A DNA stretch of 64,000 bases from Rhodanobacteraceae bacterium. Lineage in GTDB: Bacteria > Pseudomonadota > Gammaproteobacteria > Xanthomonadales > Rhodanobacteraceae. The translations under genes and the position numbers were made by a program. The stretch spans positions 1 to 64,000 of the forward strand of contig JAEUPP010000044.1 in assembly GCA_016790075.1 (NCBI GenBank), read 5' to 3'. The notes under the pieces are model-generated. The model was not told the origin of the DNA and did no database searches. It saw nothing but the letters and a program-made list of their open reading frames with translations. Each line of letters opens with the position of its first letter. Within the stretch, counting starts at the first letter, position 1. This document shows positions 44,697 through 53,008 of this stretch, piece after piece.

Positions 44697-45869
44697 CTAG
44701 AAGGCGTTGATGCCGGTCAGTTCGCGGCCGACCACGAGCTGGTGCACGGTCTCGGTGCCTTCATAGGTAATGACCGATTCGAGATTGAGCGCGTGGCGGA
44801 TGGGGCTGTACTCGGTCGTGATGCCGGCGCCGCCCAGGATGTCGCGGGCTTCACGCGCGATATCCAGCGCCATGCGCACATTGTTCCATTTCGCAAGCGA
44901 GACCTGGGTCGGCTGCATCTTGCCCGCATCCTTGAGACGCCCCAGCTGCAGCGACAGCAACTGCGCCTGGGTAATCCGGCGCGCCATGTCGGCGAGCTTG
45001 AGCTGCACGCTCTGCGTAGCCGCAATCGGCCGATTGAACAGGACGCGCGTCTTGGCGTATTCGGTTGCTTCGTGCAGACAGGCTATAGCCGCGCCTATGG
45101 GCCCCCAGGTGATGCCATAGCGCGCCTGGGTCAGACAGCCCAGCGGGCCTTTGAGACCCTTCACGTTGGGCAAGCGGTTGGCATCCGGCACACGCACGTT
45201 GTCGAAGAACAGGCCCGAAGTCACCGACGCACGCAGGCTCATCTTCTTGTGGATTTCCTGGGCGACGAAGCCGGGCATACCCTTTTCGACGATGAACCCC
45301 TGGATGCCGTCCTCAGTCTGTGCCCAGACCACCGCGATATGGGCCAGATTACCGTTGGTAATCCACATTTTCGCGCCGTTGATGATCCAGTCAGAGCCAT
45401 CGCGCTTGGCATTGGTCTTCATGTTGGCAGGATCCGAACCGCCATGCGGTTCGGTCAGGCCAAAGCAGCCTATGACCTTGCCTGCCGCCATATCCGGCAG
45501 CCAGCGGCGACGCTGCTCTTCGCTGCCATAGGCGTAGATCGGGTACATGCACAGCGAAGACTGCACCGACGCGAAGCTGCGGATACCGGAATCGCCGCGC
45601 TCGAGCTCCTGGCAGATCAGACCGTAGCTCACGGCATTCATGCCGGCACAGCCATATTCGGTCGGCAGGCTGGAACCCAGCAGGCCCAGCTCGGCCATTT
45701 CCGGAATCAGGTCGGTAGGAAACACGCCCTTGTCGAAGCAATCGCCGATGATCGGCAACACGCGCTCGTCGGTGAAGCGGGCCACGGTGTCCTGCACCAT
45801 GACTTCCTCGTCGGACAGCATCGAGCGGACATCGTAGAGATCGTAAGGATTGAGCGTGCTGGCGGCCAT
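44697..45869 (-). CDS. gcdH: glutaryl-CoA dehydrogenase
   Basis: The FAD enzyme oxidises and decarboxylates glutaryl-CoA to crotonyl-CoA in lysine and tryptophan breakdown. It has 390 residues from ATG 45869; upstream codons lack similarity. Family features include FGLTEPHGGSDPANMKTNA, IINGAKMWITNGNLA, RFD-type substrate segments, and the C-terminal block with the catalytic Glu in ITYEGTETVHQLVVGRELTG ending GINAF, as in known GcdH proteins. It differs clearly from the second acyl-CoA dehydrogenase at 58917. Confidence 0.93.
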   Translation of the reverse strand: MAASTLNPYDLYDVRSMLSDEEVMVQDTVARFTDERVLPIIGDCFDKGVFPTDLIPEMAELGLLGSSLPTEYGCAGMNAVSYGLICQELERGDSGIRSFASVQSSLCMYPIYAYGSEEQRRRWLPDMAAGKVIGCFGLTEPHGGSDPANMKTNAKRDGSDWIINGAKMWITNGNLAHIAVVWAQTEDGIQGFIVEKGMPGFVAQEIHKKMSLRASVTSGLFFDNVRVPDANRLPNVKGLKGPLGCLTQARYGITWGPIGAAIACLHEATEYAKTRVLFNRPIAATQSVQLKLADMARRITQAQLLSLQLGRLKDAGKMQPTQVSLAKWNNVRMALDIAREARDILGGAGITTEYSPIRHALNLESVITYEGTETVHQLVVGRELTGINAF

Positions 45870-46096
45870 GGAAGTTCCGGAATTCGCGCGGGAAACGAGG
45901 GGAAATAAAACGATGCCAGCCCTGAGTGCAGGGCAGCGCGGCATTCTAGCTATGCCCCCGCCAAACTTCATCCGCGCCGCGATTGGCTCTGGCAATCCCG
46001 GCGAAATTGGCGCCAGCGTGGCGCCACCGCAGGCAGGCGTGCCGACGCAGCCATTGCTGCGTATGATGCCGGCCGGTTCGACCGCGCGGGAGCGCC

Positions 46097-46918
46097 ATGC
46101 AGGTTCCGGTCCTTACCTACCACGGCGTGAACATCACCGGCAGCGACTATGCCTCGAATGATCACATCGCATTCGCCGCTGATCTGGAGCTGATCCACGC
46201 ACGCGGGCTACGCATCGTGCCGCTGCACTGGGTAGTCGACCAGTTGCTGGGCAGGGCCCAGCGCGACCTGCAGGGCTGCGTCGCGCTGAGCTGCGACGAC
46301 GGCAGCAATTTCGACTACGACGACCTGGATCATCCGACCTACGGTCGGCAGATCGCGTTCTATACGGCGTTACGCGCGTTCCGTGCACGCCATGGCGAGC
46401 GGGCCCAGCCCGACTTGCACCTTACCGCGTTCGTGATCGCCGATCCGGTCGCACGCCGGCGTATGGACGAACAGTGCCTGGTAGGCCGTGACTGGATGCA
46501 GTCGCGCTGGTGGCGAGCAGCGCAAGACAGCGGCCTGATCGCGATCGAGAACCATAGCTGGGACCACAACCACCCCTGCCTGAGCAGCCCCGGCCCGCAT
46601 GGCCTGGTGCGCGGCGATTTCCATGCGGTTGCGAACGCAGCGCAAGCCGAGTTTGAAATCGCCCAGGCACAGCATTTTCTCGCACAGCAACTGGCGCCGT
46701 GGGCGCCTCGCCTGTTCTGCTATCCGTTTGGGCACGTGAATGATTTCCTGCGCTCCGACTGGCTGCCGCGCCGCGGCCCAGCCCTGGGCCTGGACGCCGC
46801 ATTCGGCGATGGCGCCGTCAAAGTCACGCTGAACTCGGATCGCTGGAATCTCCCGCGTTATGTCTGCGGCTGGCATTGGCGCTCGCCTGAAGCATTGAGC
46901 GCAATCCTTGCCGACTAG
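46097..46918 (+). CDS. polysaccharide deacetylase-family protein
   Basis: The protein has 273 residues with NodB-homology features: TYHGV at the start, the acidic motif SCDDG near residue 65, and a His pair in IENHSWDHNHP near residue 150; FCYPFGH is near 212. Such enzymes deacetylate chitin-, peptidoglycan- or xylan-like polymers. There is no signal peptide, which is unusual if the substrate lies in the envelope. It stands alone and ends at a large hairpin. Confidence 0.85.
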   Translation: MQVPVLTYHGVNITGSDYASNDHIAFAADLELIHARGLRIVPLHWVVDQLLGRAQRDLQGCVALSCDDGSNFDYDDLDHPTYGRQIAFYTALRAFRARHGERAQPDLHLTAFVIADPVARRRMDEQCLVGRDWMQSRWWRAAQDSGLIAIENHSWDHNHPCLSSPGPHGLVRGDFHAVANAAQAEFEIAQAQHFLAQQLAPWAPRLFCYPFGHVNDFLRSDWLPRRGPALGLDAAFGDGAVKVTLNSDRWNLPRYVCGWHWRSPEALSAILAD

Positions 46919-46920
46919 CC

Positions 46921-46977
46921 CGCATTTCTCACTCCCCTTCTACTGCGGCGCCGATACGAACGGGGGTGAGAAATGCG
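46921..46977. terminator. large hairpin after the deacetylase gene
   Basis: CGCATTTCTCAC (46921-46932) plus CCCC (46934-46937) pairs with GGGG plus GTGAGAAATGCG (46962-46977), with one bulged T and a 24-base loop. It lies 2 bases after the stop at 46918. No U-run, so this is either a terminator of the long-stem type or a small repeat element. Confidence 0.55.
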
Positions 46978-47149
46978 AGCTAGCATCGCAACTCGCGTTA
47001 CAAAATTTGCAGTTTTTTCACCAAAGTTTCCCAGACCGGTGATCAGACCGGCGACTAGACTCGGGTTGCGGCACCCGCCTCGGCCGCCGCAACCCGCTGT
47101 CGCCACGCGCTGCGAGGCGGCTACCTGCCAATGACTGTGGAGGTATGCC

Positions 47150-48034
47150 ATGCCCAGACTCCCCGCCCTGCCTGTACTAAGTGACACTCATGCCAGTCTC
47201 AGCGAGACGCTGGCCGTACTCGAACAACGCGAGCGTTTGCGCCGCCGCGGCTTCCTGCTCGGGTCGTTGGCGGGAGCCGCAGCGATCGCATCGGCGCCGC
47301 TGCGCGCCCTGGCAACAGGAGCGAGCCTACTGCCCCCGGAAACATTTGGTTGCGCGCTGGTGCCCACGGAAGTCCTGGGCCCGTTTCCGGCCGATGGTAC
47401 GACGCCGGCGAACAACCCGCCGAATGCACTGATCCAATCGGGGATAGTGCGCTCGGACATCCGCTCCAGCTTCGGTGCCTCGGGCACTGCCGTCGCCAGC
47501 GGCACGTTGCTGACAATGCGACTGCGCTTCGTCAGCACGGTCTCTGGCTGCGCACCGGTCGCGGGTCTGGCCATCCATTTATGGCATTGCGACGCTGCCG
47601 GACTGTACTCGCTGTACGAAGGCGTCGCGACCACGCAAAACTATCTGCGTGGTGTCCAGGTAACAGATAACAACGGCGAGGTCACCTTCACGACCATATT
47701 CCCCGGCTGCTATCCGGGCCGTTGGCCGCACATGCATTTTCAGGTCTTTCCTTCGCTGGCGGCTGCCACCTTGGGGAACAACGCCGTGCGCGTCTCACAA
47801 CTCGCCCTGCCGGAGAACGCCAGCGCCGCCGTGTATGCGCAAACGGCGCTCTACCCCGGTTCAGCGACCAGCCTGGGCCAGGTCAGCCTCGAAACCGACA
47901 TCGCGTTTCAGGATGGCAGTTCATTGCAGATGGCAGACACCAGCGGCAACAACGCCAACGGCTACGCTGCTGTGCTTGAAGTCGGCGTTGCTATCGTCGG
48001 TAACGACGTGATTTTCACGAATGGTTTCCAATAA
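47150..48034 (+). CDS. exported intradiol ring-cleavage dioxygenase-like protein
   Basis: The protein has 294 residues. The N-terminal RRRGFLLGSLAGAAAIASA (from residue 31) looks like a Tat signal, so it may be exported folded. The catalytic core resembles protocatechuate/catechol dioxygenases: iron ligands Tyr153 (GLYSLYEG), Tyr188 and His194/His196 in CYPGRWPHMHFQV. Similar exported enzymes occur in many Proteobacteria; their substrate is unknown. The C-terminus is NDVIFTNGFQ, the IF-tail also seen at the ends of the beta-helix protein and the S8 protease. A large hairpin follows the stop by 14 bases. Confidence 0.9.
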   Translation: MPRLPALPVLSDTHASLSETLAVLEQRERLRRRGFLLGSLAGAAAIASAPLRALATGASLLPPETFGCALVPTEVLGPFPADGTTPANNPPNALIQSGIVRSDIRSSFGASGTAVASGTLLTMRLRFVSTVSGCAPVAGLAIHLWHCDAAGLYSLYEGVATTQNYLRGVQVTDNNGEVTFTTIFPGCYPGRWPHMHFQVFPSLAAATLGNNAVRVSQLALPENASAAVYAQTALYPGSATSLGQVSLETDIAFQDGSSLQMADTSGNNANGYAAVLEVGVAIVGNDVIFTNGFQ

Positions 48035-48048
48035 GTCGTCATGACGCA

Positions 48049-48100
48049 AACCGGATGGACTCACCCGCTCGCTGACGAGAGCGAGTGAGTCCATCCGGTT
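48049..48100. terminator. large nested hairpin after the dioxygenase-like gene
   Basis: AACCGGATGGACTCAC (48049-48064) pairs perfectly with GTGAGTCCATCCGGTT (48085-48100). Inside it, TCGCT (48069-48073) pairs with AGCGA (48080-48084). It sits between convergent stops at 48034 and 48116 and probably ends both transcripts; no U-run is seen. Confidence 0.7.
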
Positions 48101-48115
48101 CAGGTAGACACCCTG

Positions 48116-48658
48116 CTAGAAAGCCCCGAGCGCATGCACTTTGGCCAGCAGCGCACGCTTGTGGTTGTCGTGCAGCGGCTTGTGCCAGTTCACGATAACG
48201 TGCTCGTGCTCGGTCTGCACGAACCCTGCGGCAAGGGCGACCTCAAGCGCGCGCCTGTCGCCGCAGTGACCGAAGAACGCGTCGCAACAGTTCGCATATT
48301 TGCGAAATGCATATTTCAACAGGTAGAACCAAAGTCCGCCCGCCGCGCGTAGCGCTTCACGCTGTTCCGGCAGCATCAGGCGCATCGTATCGCCGTCACT
48401 ACAGGAACCGCCGGATAGATACACGTCGCCGAACGGCATCATGTGCGAGAAGCCCGCCAGGTGCAGCGCACCGCCGGGCGCGCGGTAGAGGCCGACGAGA
48501 TGGCGCGGGATTGTCGGCGGCGGATGGCCGAACTTGCGCCGGAACAGGTCGGCAACGAGGAAATCGGCGCTGTCGATCTCGGTGATGGTAATGAAGTCGT
48601 GCAACACCGCCGGCAGGACCTCGCGGGAATCGAAATGTTCGCCACTGTGCATGCGCAA
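48116..48658 (-). CDS. unrecognised protein, paralogue A of a tandem pair
   Basis: The protein has 180 residues. It shares its layout with the next gene: DFI-[TH]-x-TE-[IV]-D opening, GD-[VI]-[YF]-L-[SA]-GG centre, CDAxFxxCGDxRAL, and a GF-x-x-T-x-x-E-[HY] stretch before the end. The CGDRRALEVALAAGFVQTE part recalls the last strands of a GNAT fold, but no acetyl-CoA loop is visible. No signal peptide. I do not recognise the family; a diverged acyltransferase is one guess. It ends 15 bases from the large hairpin. Confidence 0.72.
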   Translation of the reverse strand: MRMHSGEHFDSREVLPAVLHDFITITEIDSADFLVADLFRRKFGHPPPTIPRHLVGLYRAPGGALHLAGFSHMMPFGDVYLSGGSCSDGDTMRLMLPEQREALRAAGGLWFYLLKYAFRKYANCCDAFFGHCGDRRALEVALAAGFVQTEHEHVIVNWHKPLHDNHKRALLAKVHALGAF

Positions 48659-48696
48659 TCTCGCTGTGAATCCGTTGTAATCCGATACCGCGCCGC

Positions 48697-49191
48697 TCAG
48701 AACGGCATAAAACTTCTGGCCTTGGCGACGAGTTCGCGCTGCCGCCGCGCACTGATTTCGCGCGTCCAGTGCACCAGCAGGTATTCGATGCCGGTCTCGG
48801 CAAAACCCAGTTTCGGCGTGGTCTGTAGCGCACGCGCATCGCCGCAGCAGGTAAAGATGGCATCGCAGCGCGGAGCCCAGCGTTCAAATCCATAACGCAG
48901 GGTCGCGAGCATCAGGCCGCCATACCCCGCCAGTACCGCTCGCTGCTCCTGGCTCATTGTGCGCAGCAGATCACCATCGGTGGCCGCACCGCCGGCCAGG
49001 AAGATATCGCCGCAGTCAGTGAAATGCACATAACTTGCCGGCACGAAACTGCCGTCTTCGCGTTTCCAGAAGGCAACCACATGATGCGGGAAGTCCGGTG
49101 CTGACGTCTTGTAGTTGCGCTGGAACAACGGCTCCGCAAACGGAGGCCCCTGGTCGACTTCGGTAACGTGAATGAAATCGTCGATATTCAT
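48697..49191 (-). CDS. unrecognised protein, paralogue B of a tandem pair
   Basis: The protein has 164 residues from ATG 49191, chosen because MNIDDFIHVTEVDQG aligns with the start region of paralogue A. Conserved positions include FLAGGAATDGDLLRTMSQEQ (A: YLSGGSCSDGDTMRLMLPEQ), RCDAIFTCCGDARAL and LGFAETGIEYLLVHW. It lies 38 bases upstream of paralogue A in the same direction, consistent with tandem duplication followed by strong divergence. Cysteines in FTCCGDAR are notable. Function unknown. Confidence 0.72.
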   Translation of the reverse strand: MNIDDFIHVTEVDQGPPFAEPLFQRNYKTSAPDFPHHVVAFWKREDGSFVPASYVHFTDCGDIFLAGGAATDGDLLRTMSQEQRAVLAGYGGLMLATLRYGFERWAPRCDAIFTCCGDARALQTTPKLGFAETGIEYLLVHWTREISARRQRELVAKARSFMPF

Positions 49192-49288
49192 GGCGTGATC
49201 CGGGCGAACGGCCCGCGATGGTCGCACTGCGCCGCTGCAGCGACAACCGAAGCAAAGCACAACGCCGCCACACCGCTACGCATCAACG

Positions 49289-50215
49289 CTAGGTCTCGTT
49301 CGATACGCCATGCGGCACATGGCCGGTAGCCACGTGCCGCCGTGCCGATTCGACGTTGCTGCGTGAATCATCGAAGAAAATATCGGCGCCAAAAGCTTCA
49401 AGGAACGGTCCCTTGTCGCGGCCGCCGAGAAACAGCGCTTCGTCGATGCGCACGCCCCAGGCACGCAAGGTAAGGATCACGCGCTTGTGCGCCGGGGCCG
49501 AGCGCGCCGTGACCAGCGCAGTGCGGATAGGCGATCGCTCCAGCGGAAAGGCGTTCTGTATCCGGTGTAGCGCGTCGAGAAAGCCGCGGAACGGGCCGCC
49601 AGGCAACGGGTGTGATGCATGCTCGGTCTCGTGGCGATGAAAGGCATCGAGGCCTTGCTCCTGCGACACACGTTCAGACTCGTCGCCAAACAGAACAGCA
49701 TCACCGTCAAAGGCGATGCGTAGCTGTGCGGAGGCACTGGTCGGCGCCTTGGACGGCAGTATGGTCGCCGCAGCGACACCGGCGGCCAGCGCATGCGCCA
49801 CATCCTCCGGGTGCGCGGACAGAAATACGTCGGCTTCAAAGGGCTGGATATACGCGTGTGTCGGCGCGCCGTTTGTGAACGCAGCGCGCTCGATCGCAAG
49901 CCCGTAGTGCTCGATCGAATTGAAAATACGTAGACCCGTATCGGCGGAATTGCGCGACAGCAGTATGACCTCGACGCGGGGTGCGCCACTGCCGCTCTGG
50001 TTGAGCCGCAGCAGTTTCTGCACCAGCGGAAACGCGATGCCGGGAGCGAGCAGTTCGTCTTCACGCCGCATCTGGTAAGCGCGATAGGCGTCCAGACCTT
50101 CGCGTTCAAACAGGGTGTGGCTTTCACTCAGATCAAACAGGGCGCGCGACGAAATTGCGACAACGAGGCGATCGTCGATGCCATCGCTCACGACGGGAGT
50201 TTCGATACTGGACAT
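49289..50215 (-). CDS. 5'-nucleotidase (cytosolic type I-like)
   Basis: The protein has 308 residues from ATG 50215. It resembles the cytosolic 5'-nucleotidase I group (HAD superfamily): LVVAISSRALFDLSESH is the N-terminal nucleophile region in modified form, VEVILLSRNSADTGLRIFNS the second motif, RIAFDGDAVLFGDESE a further motif, and ADIFFDDSRSN the C-terminal Asp pair. It removes phosphate from nucleoside 5'-monophosphates. Bacterial members are known but uncommon. It stands alone. Confidence 0.85.
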   Translation of the reverse strand: MSSIETPVVSDGIDDRLVVAISSRALFDLSESHTLFEREGLDAYRAYQMRREDELLAPGIAFPLVQKLLRLNQSGSGAPRVEVILLSRNSADTGLRIFNSIEHYGLAIERAAFTNGAPTHAYIQPFEADVFLSAHPEDVAHALAAGVAAATILPSKAPTSASAQLRIAFDGDAVLFGDESERVSQEQGLDAFHRHETEHASHPLPGGPFRGFLDALHRIQNAFPLERSPIRTALVTARSAPAHKRVILTLRAWGVRIDEALFLGGRDKGPFLEAFGADIFFDDSRSNVESARRHVATGHVPHGVSNET

Positions 50216-50314
50216 GGCCGCAGTGTATCGCGGCACACGTTGCGACGGGAAAGTCGCATCGGCAACGGCGAGCGGGACAAGCCTCACCGTTGCCGTCCAC
50301 GTTGTGCGGAAAAA

Positions 50315-51841
50315 CTATTGCACCGGCGGCTGGAAGGTGTCGGCGAAGATTTTCTCGGCCTTGTTGACCGCCGCGACCAGATCGATCTGGCCGTAGCCCT
50401 GTACCGGATTCGGGAACGTTGTCGCCGGAATGCCGCCGCAGACCTGAGTACTGCTGGTCAGTGGCACAGCCGTGGAACGCAGCAGGCTGGCAACGGCAGT
50501 CGGATCCCCCTTGAGGCCTGGATTCACTTGCATCAGCAGCGCAACGGCACCGGCGACATGCGGGGTTGCCATGCTCGTGCCGCTGAGCGTGGCGTAAGCG
50601 GTGTCGCCGCTGCGCGTGATCGAGCGCACGGACGAGCCGGGCGCCACCACATCGGGCTTGTTGACCGTGCCGGTACCCGTGCCCGCAGCAACCGGGCCAC
50701 GCCCCGAGAAGCCGGATATGCCATCGGCCGAGGTGGTCGAGCCGACCGTGAACACGTTGTCCAGCGTACCCGGCGCATCGCTGATAGTGCTGCAGGCCGA
50801 GCCGTCGTTGCCGGCCGCGGCGACAAACATGATGCCGCCAGTAATCAGGTTCTGGATGGCAGCAGCAACTTCGGCGCCCGAGATCGCGGTGCAGCCTTCA
50901 CTGGGTGGGCAACCCCAGGAGTTGCCAATGACATCGGGCGCGAGGTCCGGATTCGGGTTCTGGCCGGCCAGATTGGTCGGCGCAAGGAACCACTGTGCAC
51001 ATTCGTTATACGTCGCCGGCGTGCCAGCGCCTGCATTCATGTTGCGGCAGCCTATCCATTTCGCCCCCGGCGCGACGCCGATCTGGTTCGTGCTGCCATC
51101 GTCACCGACCATGGTGCCGATGGTGTGCGAACCGTGCCCGTTGTCATCGCAGGGCGCGGGAGCGTCGGCCGCGCAGCTTGCATTGGCCGCATGGACGGAG
51201 TCGTGCCAGTTGTAGTTGTGATCGGCAGTCTGCGCCGTGGAATCCCAGCCGCGGTACTTTGCCTTGATCGCAGCGTGGGTCCAGCGTATGCCCGTGTCCT
51301 GGCCACCGATAACGACACCCGCACCCGTGATACCCAGCGCCCAGATCTGCGGCGCCTTGATCTTGTTCACTCCCCACTCGATCGCGCTGGGAGCCAGGGG
51401 ACGTGGCGCCGCATCAGCTGCCGGCAGGCGCAACTTGGTCGGCGCATTCGAGGCTATCGCCTCGATCTCACTGCGTGCGGCCAGCACATCGAGTTGCGCC
51501 GGTGTCAGGCGCGCCTGGATGGAATTCGTAATCCAGAACGGGCGATAACTCACACCCTCCGCGTCCAGCCAACGGCGCAGGTCGGCCTGGGTGACATCGG
51601 CCGTCGCACGCAGCAGATCGACCAGCGCACGGCGGCGTTCCAGGTAATGGCCATCTGTGCGCAACAGCGACTTCGGCGCCTTGGCACGCAGTACGATCAA
51701 GGTGTCGACCGATGCCCCCTGTGCTGCTTCGGCCTTGAGAACAGCATCGACTTCAGCCGCCAGACCAGCACTGGCGGTGCATGTCGCCGTCAGGGCAAAG
51801 GCTATCTGCAGGGACAACGAACGCAGGTAGACAGGACGCAT
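50315..51841 (-). CDS. exported subtilisin-like (S8) serine protease with IF-tail
   Basis: The protein has 508 residues: signal peptide (about 1-28), a propeptide-like region (30-150) and the S8 catalytic domain. The triad is visible: Asp182 in GGQDTGIRW, His236 in DDNGHGSHTIGTM and Ser423 in SGTSMATPHVAGA; the oxyanion Asn lies in VAAAGNDGSA. The C-terminus EKIFADTFQPPVQ is a variant of the tail found on two other exported proteins here. Secreted proteolysis is expected. GGGGAA precedes the ATG. Confidence 0.93.
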   Translation of the reverse strand: MRPVYLRSLSLQIAFALTATCTASAGLAAEVDAVLKAEAAQGASVDTLIVLRAKAPKSLLRTDGHYLERRRALVDLLRATADVTQADLRRWLDAEGVSYRPFWITNSIQARLTPAQLDVLAARSEIEAIASNAPTKLRLPAADAAPRPLAPSAIEWGVNKIKAPQIWALGITGAGVVIGGQDTGIRWTHAAIKAKYRGWDSTAQTADHNYNWHDSVHAANASCAADAPAPCDDNGHGSHTIGTMVGDDGSTNQIGVAPGAKWIGCRNMNAGAGTPATYNECAQWFLAPTNLAGQNPNPDLAPDVIGNSWGCPPSEGCTAISGAEVAAAIQNLITGGIMFVAAAGNDGSACSTISDAPGTLDNVFTVGSTTSADGISGFSGRGPVAAGTGTGTVNKPDVVAPGSSVRSITRSGDTAYATLSGTSMATPHVAGAVALLMQVNPGLKGDPTAVASLLRSTAVPLTSSTQVCGGIPATTFPNPVQGYGQIDLVAAVNKAEKIFADTFQPPVQ

Positions 51842-52092
51842 CGGAAATTTCCCCAGTTTGGAGTGGCCACGGAAAATCGGCGCGCGATCCTCGGCACTCG
51901 CCTCCTCTCCATAGAGCCGCGCCTAACCGGTCGACGATAGCGCCTAACACGCAGCCCGCGCAAACGGGGAAATCACATGTGGGCACCCGCCGCACAACGG
52001 GCGGCGCACTTGGCCGCCTGGTCGATGGGCCACGTCATCATCCCTACGCCAGCGTGCTGTCGCCGACGCGGCATGAGGGAAATCCGCCTGAT

Positions 52093-52857
52093 TCAGACCT
52101 CGAACTGCTCGTTGAGAATGCGGTCTTCGAGGTTGTGCTCGGGGTCGAACAGCAGATGCATCACCCGCTCGCGCGATTCGTGCACGGTCACCTCAACGAT
52201 ATCGCGGACCTCATAGGAATCAGCCGTGGCGCTGACCGGACGCTTGTAGTGATCAAGCACCTCAAAGCGCACCTGTGTCGCCGACGGCAGTATCGCGCCG
52301 CGCCAGCGGCGTGGTCGGAACGGGCTGATCGGAGTCATCGCGAGCACATTGGAGCCCAGAGGCAGGATGGGGCCATGCGCCGACAGGTTGTACGCCGTCG
52401 AACCCGCCGGTGAGGACAGCAGGATGCCGTCGCAGACGAGCTCTTCCAGCTTGACCGCACCATTGAGCGACACGCGCACATGTGCCGCCTGCTTGGTCTG
52501 CCGCAGCAATGAAACTTCATTGAACGCGGTCGCAGTCACGCTGGAGCCCGACTCGGTCTGAGCTTCCATCATGAGCGGCCTCAGCACCGTCGGTTGCGCC
52601 CGCGCTATGCGTTCGTCCAGGGCGTCGACGTGGTACTGGTTCATCAGAAACCCGACCGTGCCCAGCTTCATGCCGTACACGGGAAGACCGCGCATAGTGT
52701 GCCTGTGCAGCGTTTGCAACATGAAACCATCGCCCCCCAGCGCGATGATGACGTCGGCGTCGTCGATGCTGACTTCACCGTAACGCGCGCGCATCAGGGC
52801 CAGAGCCGACTGCGCCTCCTCGGTCTTGCTCGCGACGAAATGAAGGCGCTGGCTCAT
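52093..52857 (-). CDS. nadK: NAD kinase
   Basis: The enzyme makes NADP from NAD and ATP. The 254-residue product has the conserved GGDGFML motif near residue 41, GTVGFLMN near 66, NEVSLLR near 114, and [20 protein letters not shown] near 143, all diagnostic. It is somewhat shorter than E. coli NadK (292). Cytoplasmic, monocistronic; it precedes the glutamate dehydrogenase gene but with 151 bases between. Confidence 0.95.
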   Translation of the reverse strand: MSQRLHFVASKTEEAQSALALMRARYGEVSIDDADVIIALGGDGFMLQTLHRHTMRGLPVYGMKLGTVGFLMNQYHVDALDERIARAQPTVLRPLMMEAQTESGSSVTATAFNEVSLLRQTKQAAHVRVSLNGAVKLEELVCDGILLSSPAGSTAYNLSAHGPILPLGSNVLAMTPISPFRPRRWRGAILPSATQVRFEVLDHYKRPVSATADSYEVRDIVEVTVHESRERVMHLLFDPEHNLEDRILNEQFEV

Positions 52858-53008
52858 CGCTGGCAGGACTCTTTGCTGGAATGCGGCCGAGTGTAACCGC
52901 TGTTGACGATCCTACGTCGTTCGCACAACGCAGGACCGCTTGCTTCATCAGCACGCCGCCGCTGACGACGGCGAAAAACTACGGCTTGCGCACGGAGCAG
53001 GAGCGAAC

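Noticed and set aside
44634-45908. 424-codon rightward open frame opposite glutaryl-CoA dehydrogenase
   Set aside because: Antisense shadow; the reverse strand encodes a complete FAD enzyme with all motifs.
50117-51940. 607-codon rightward open frame opposite the S8 protease
   Set aside because: Antisense shadow; the protease triad and signal peptide are on the other strand.
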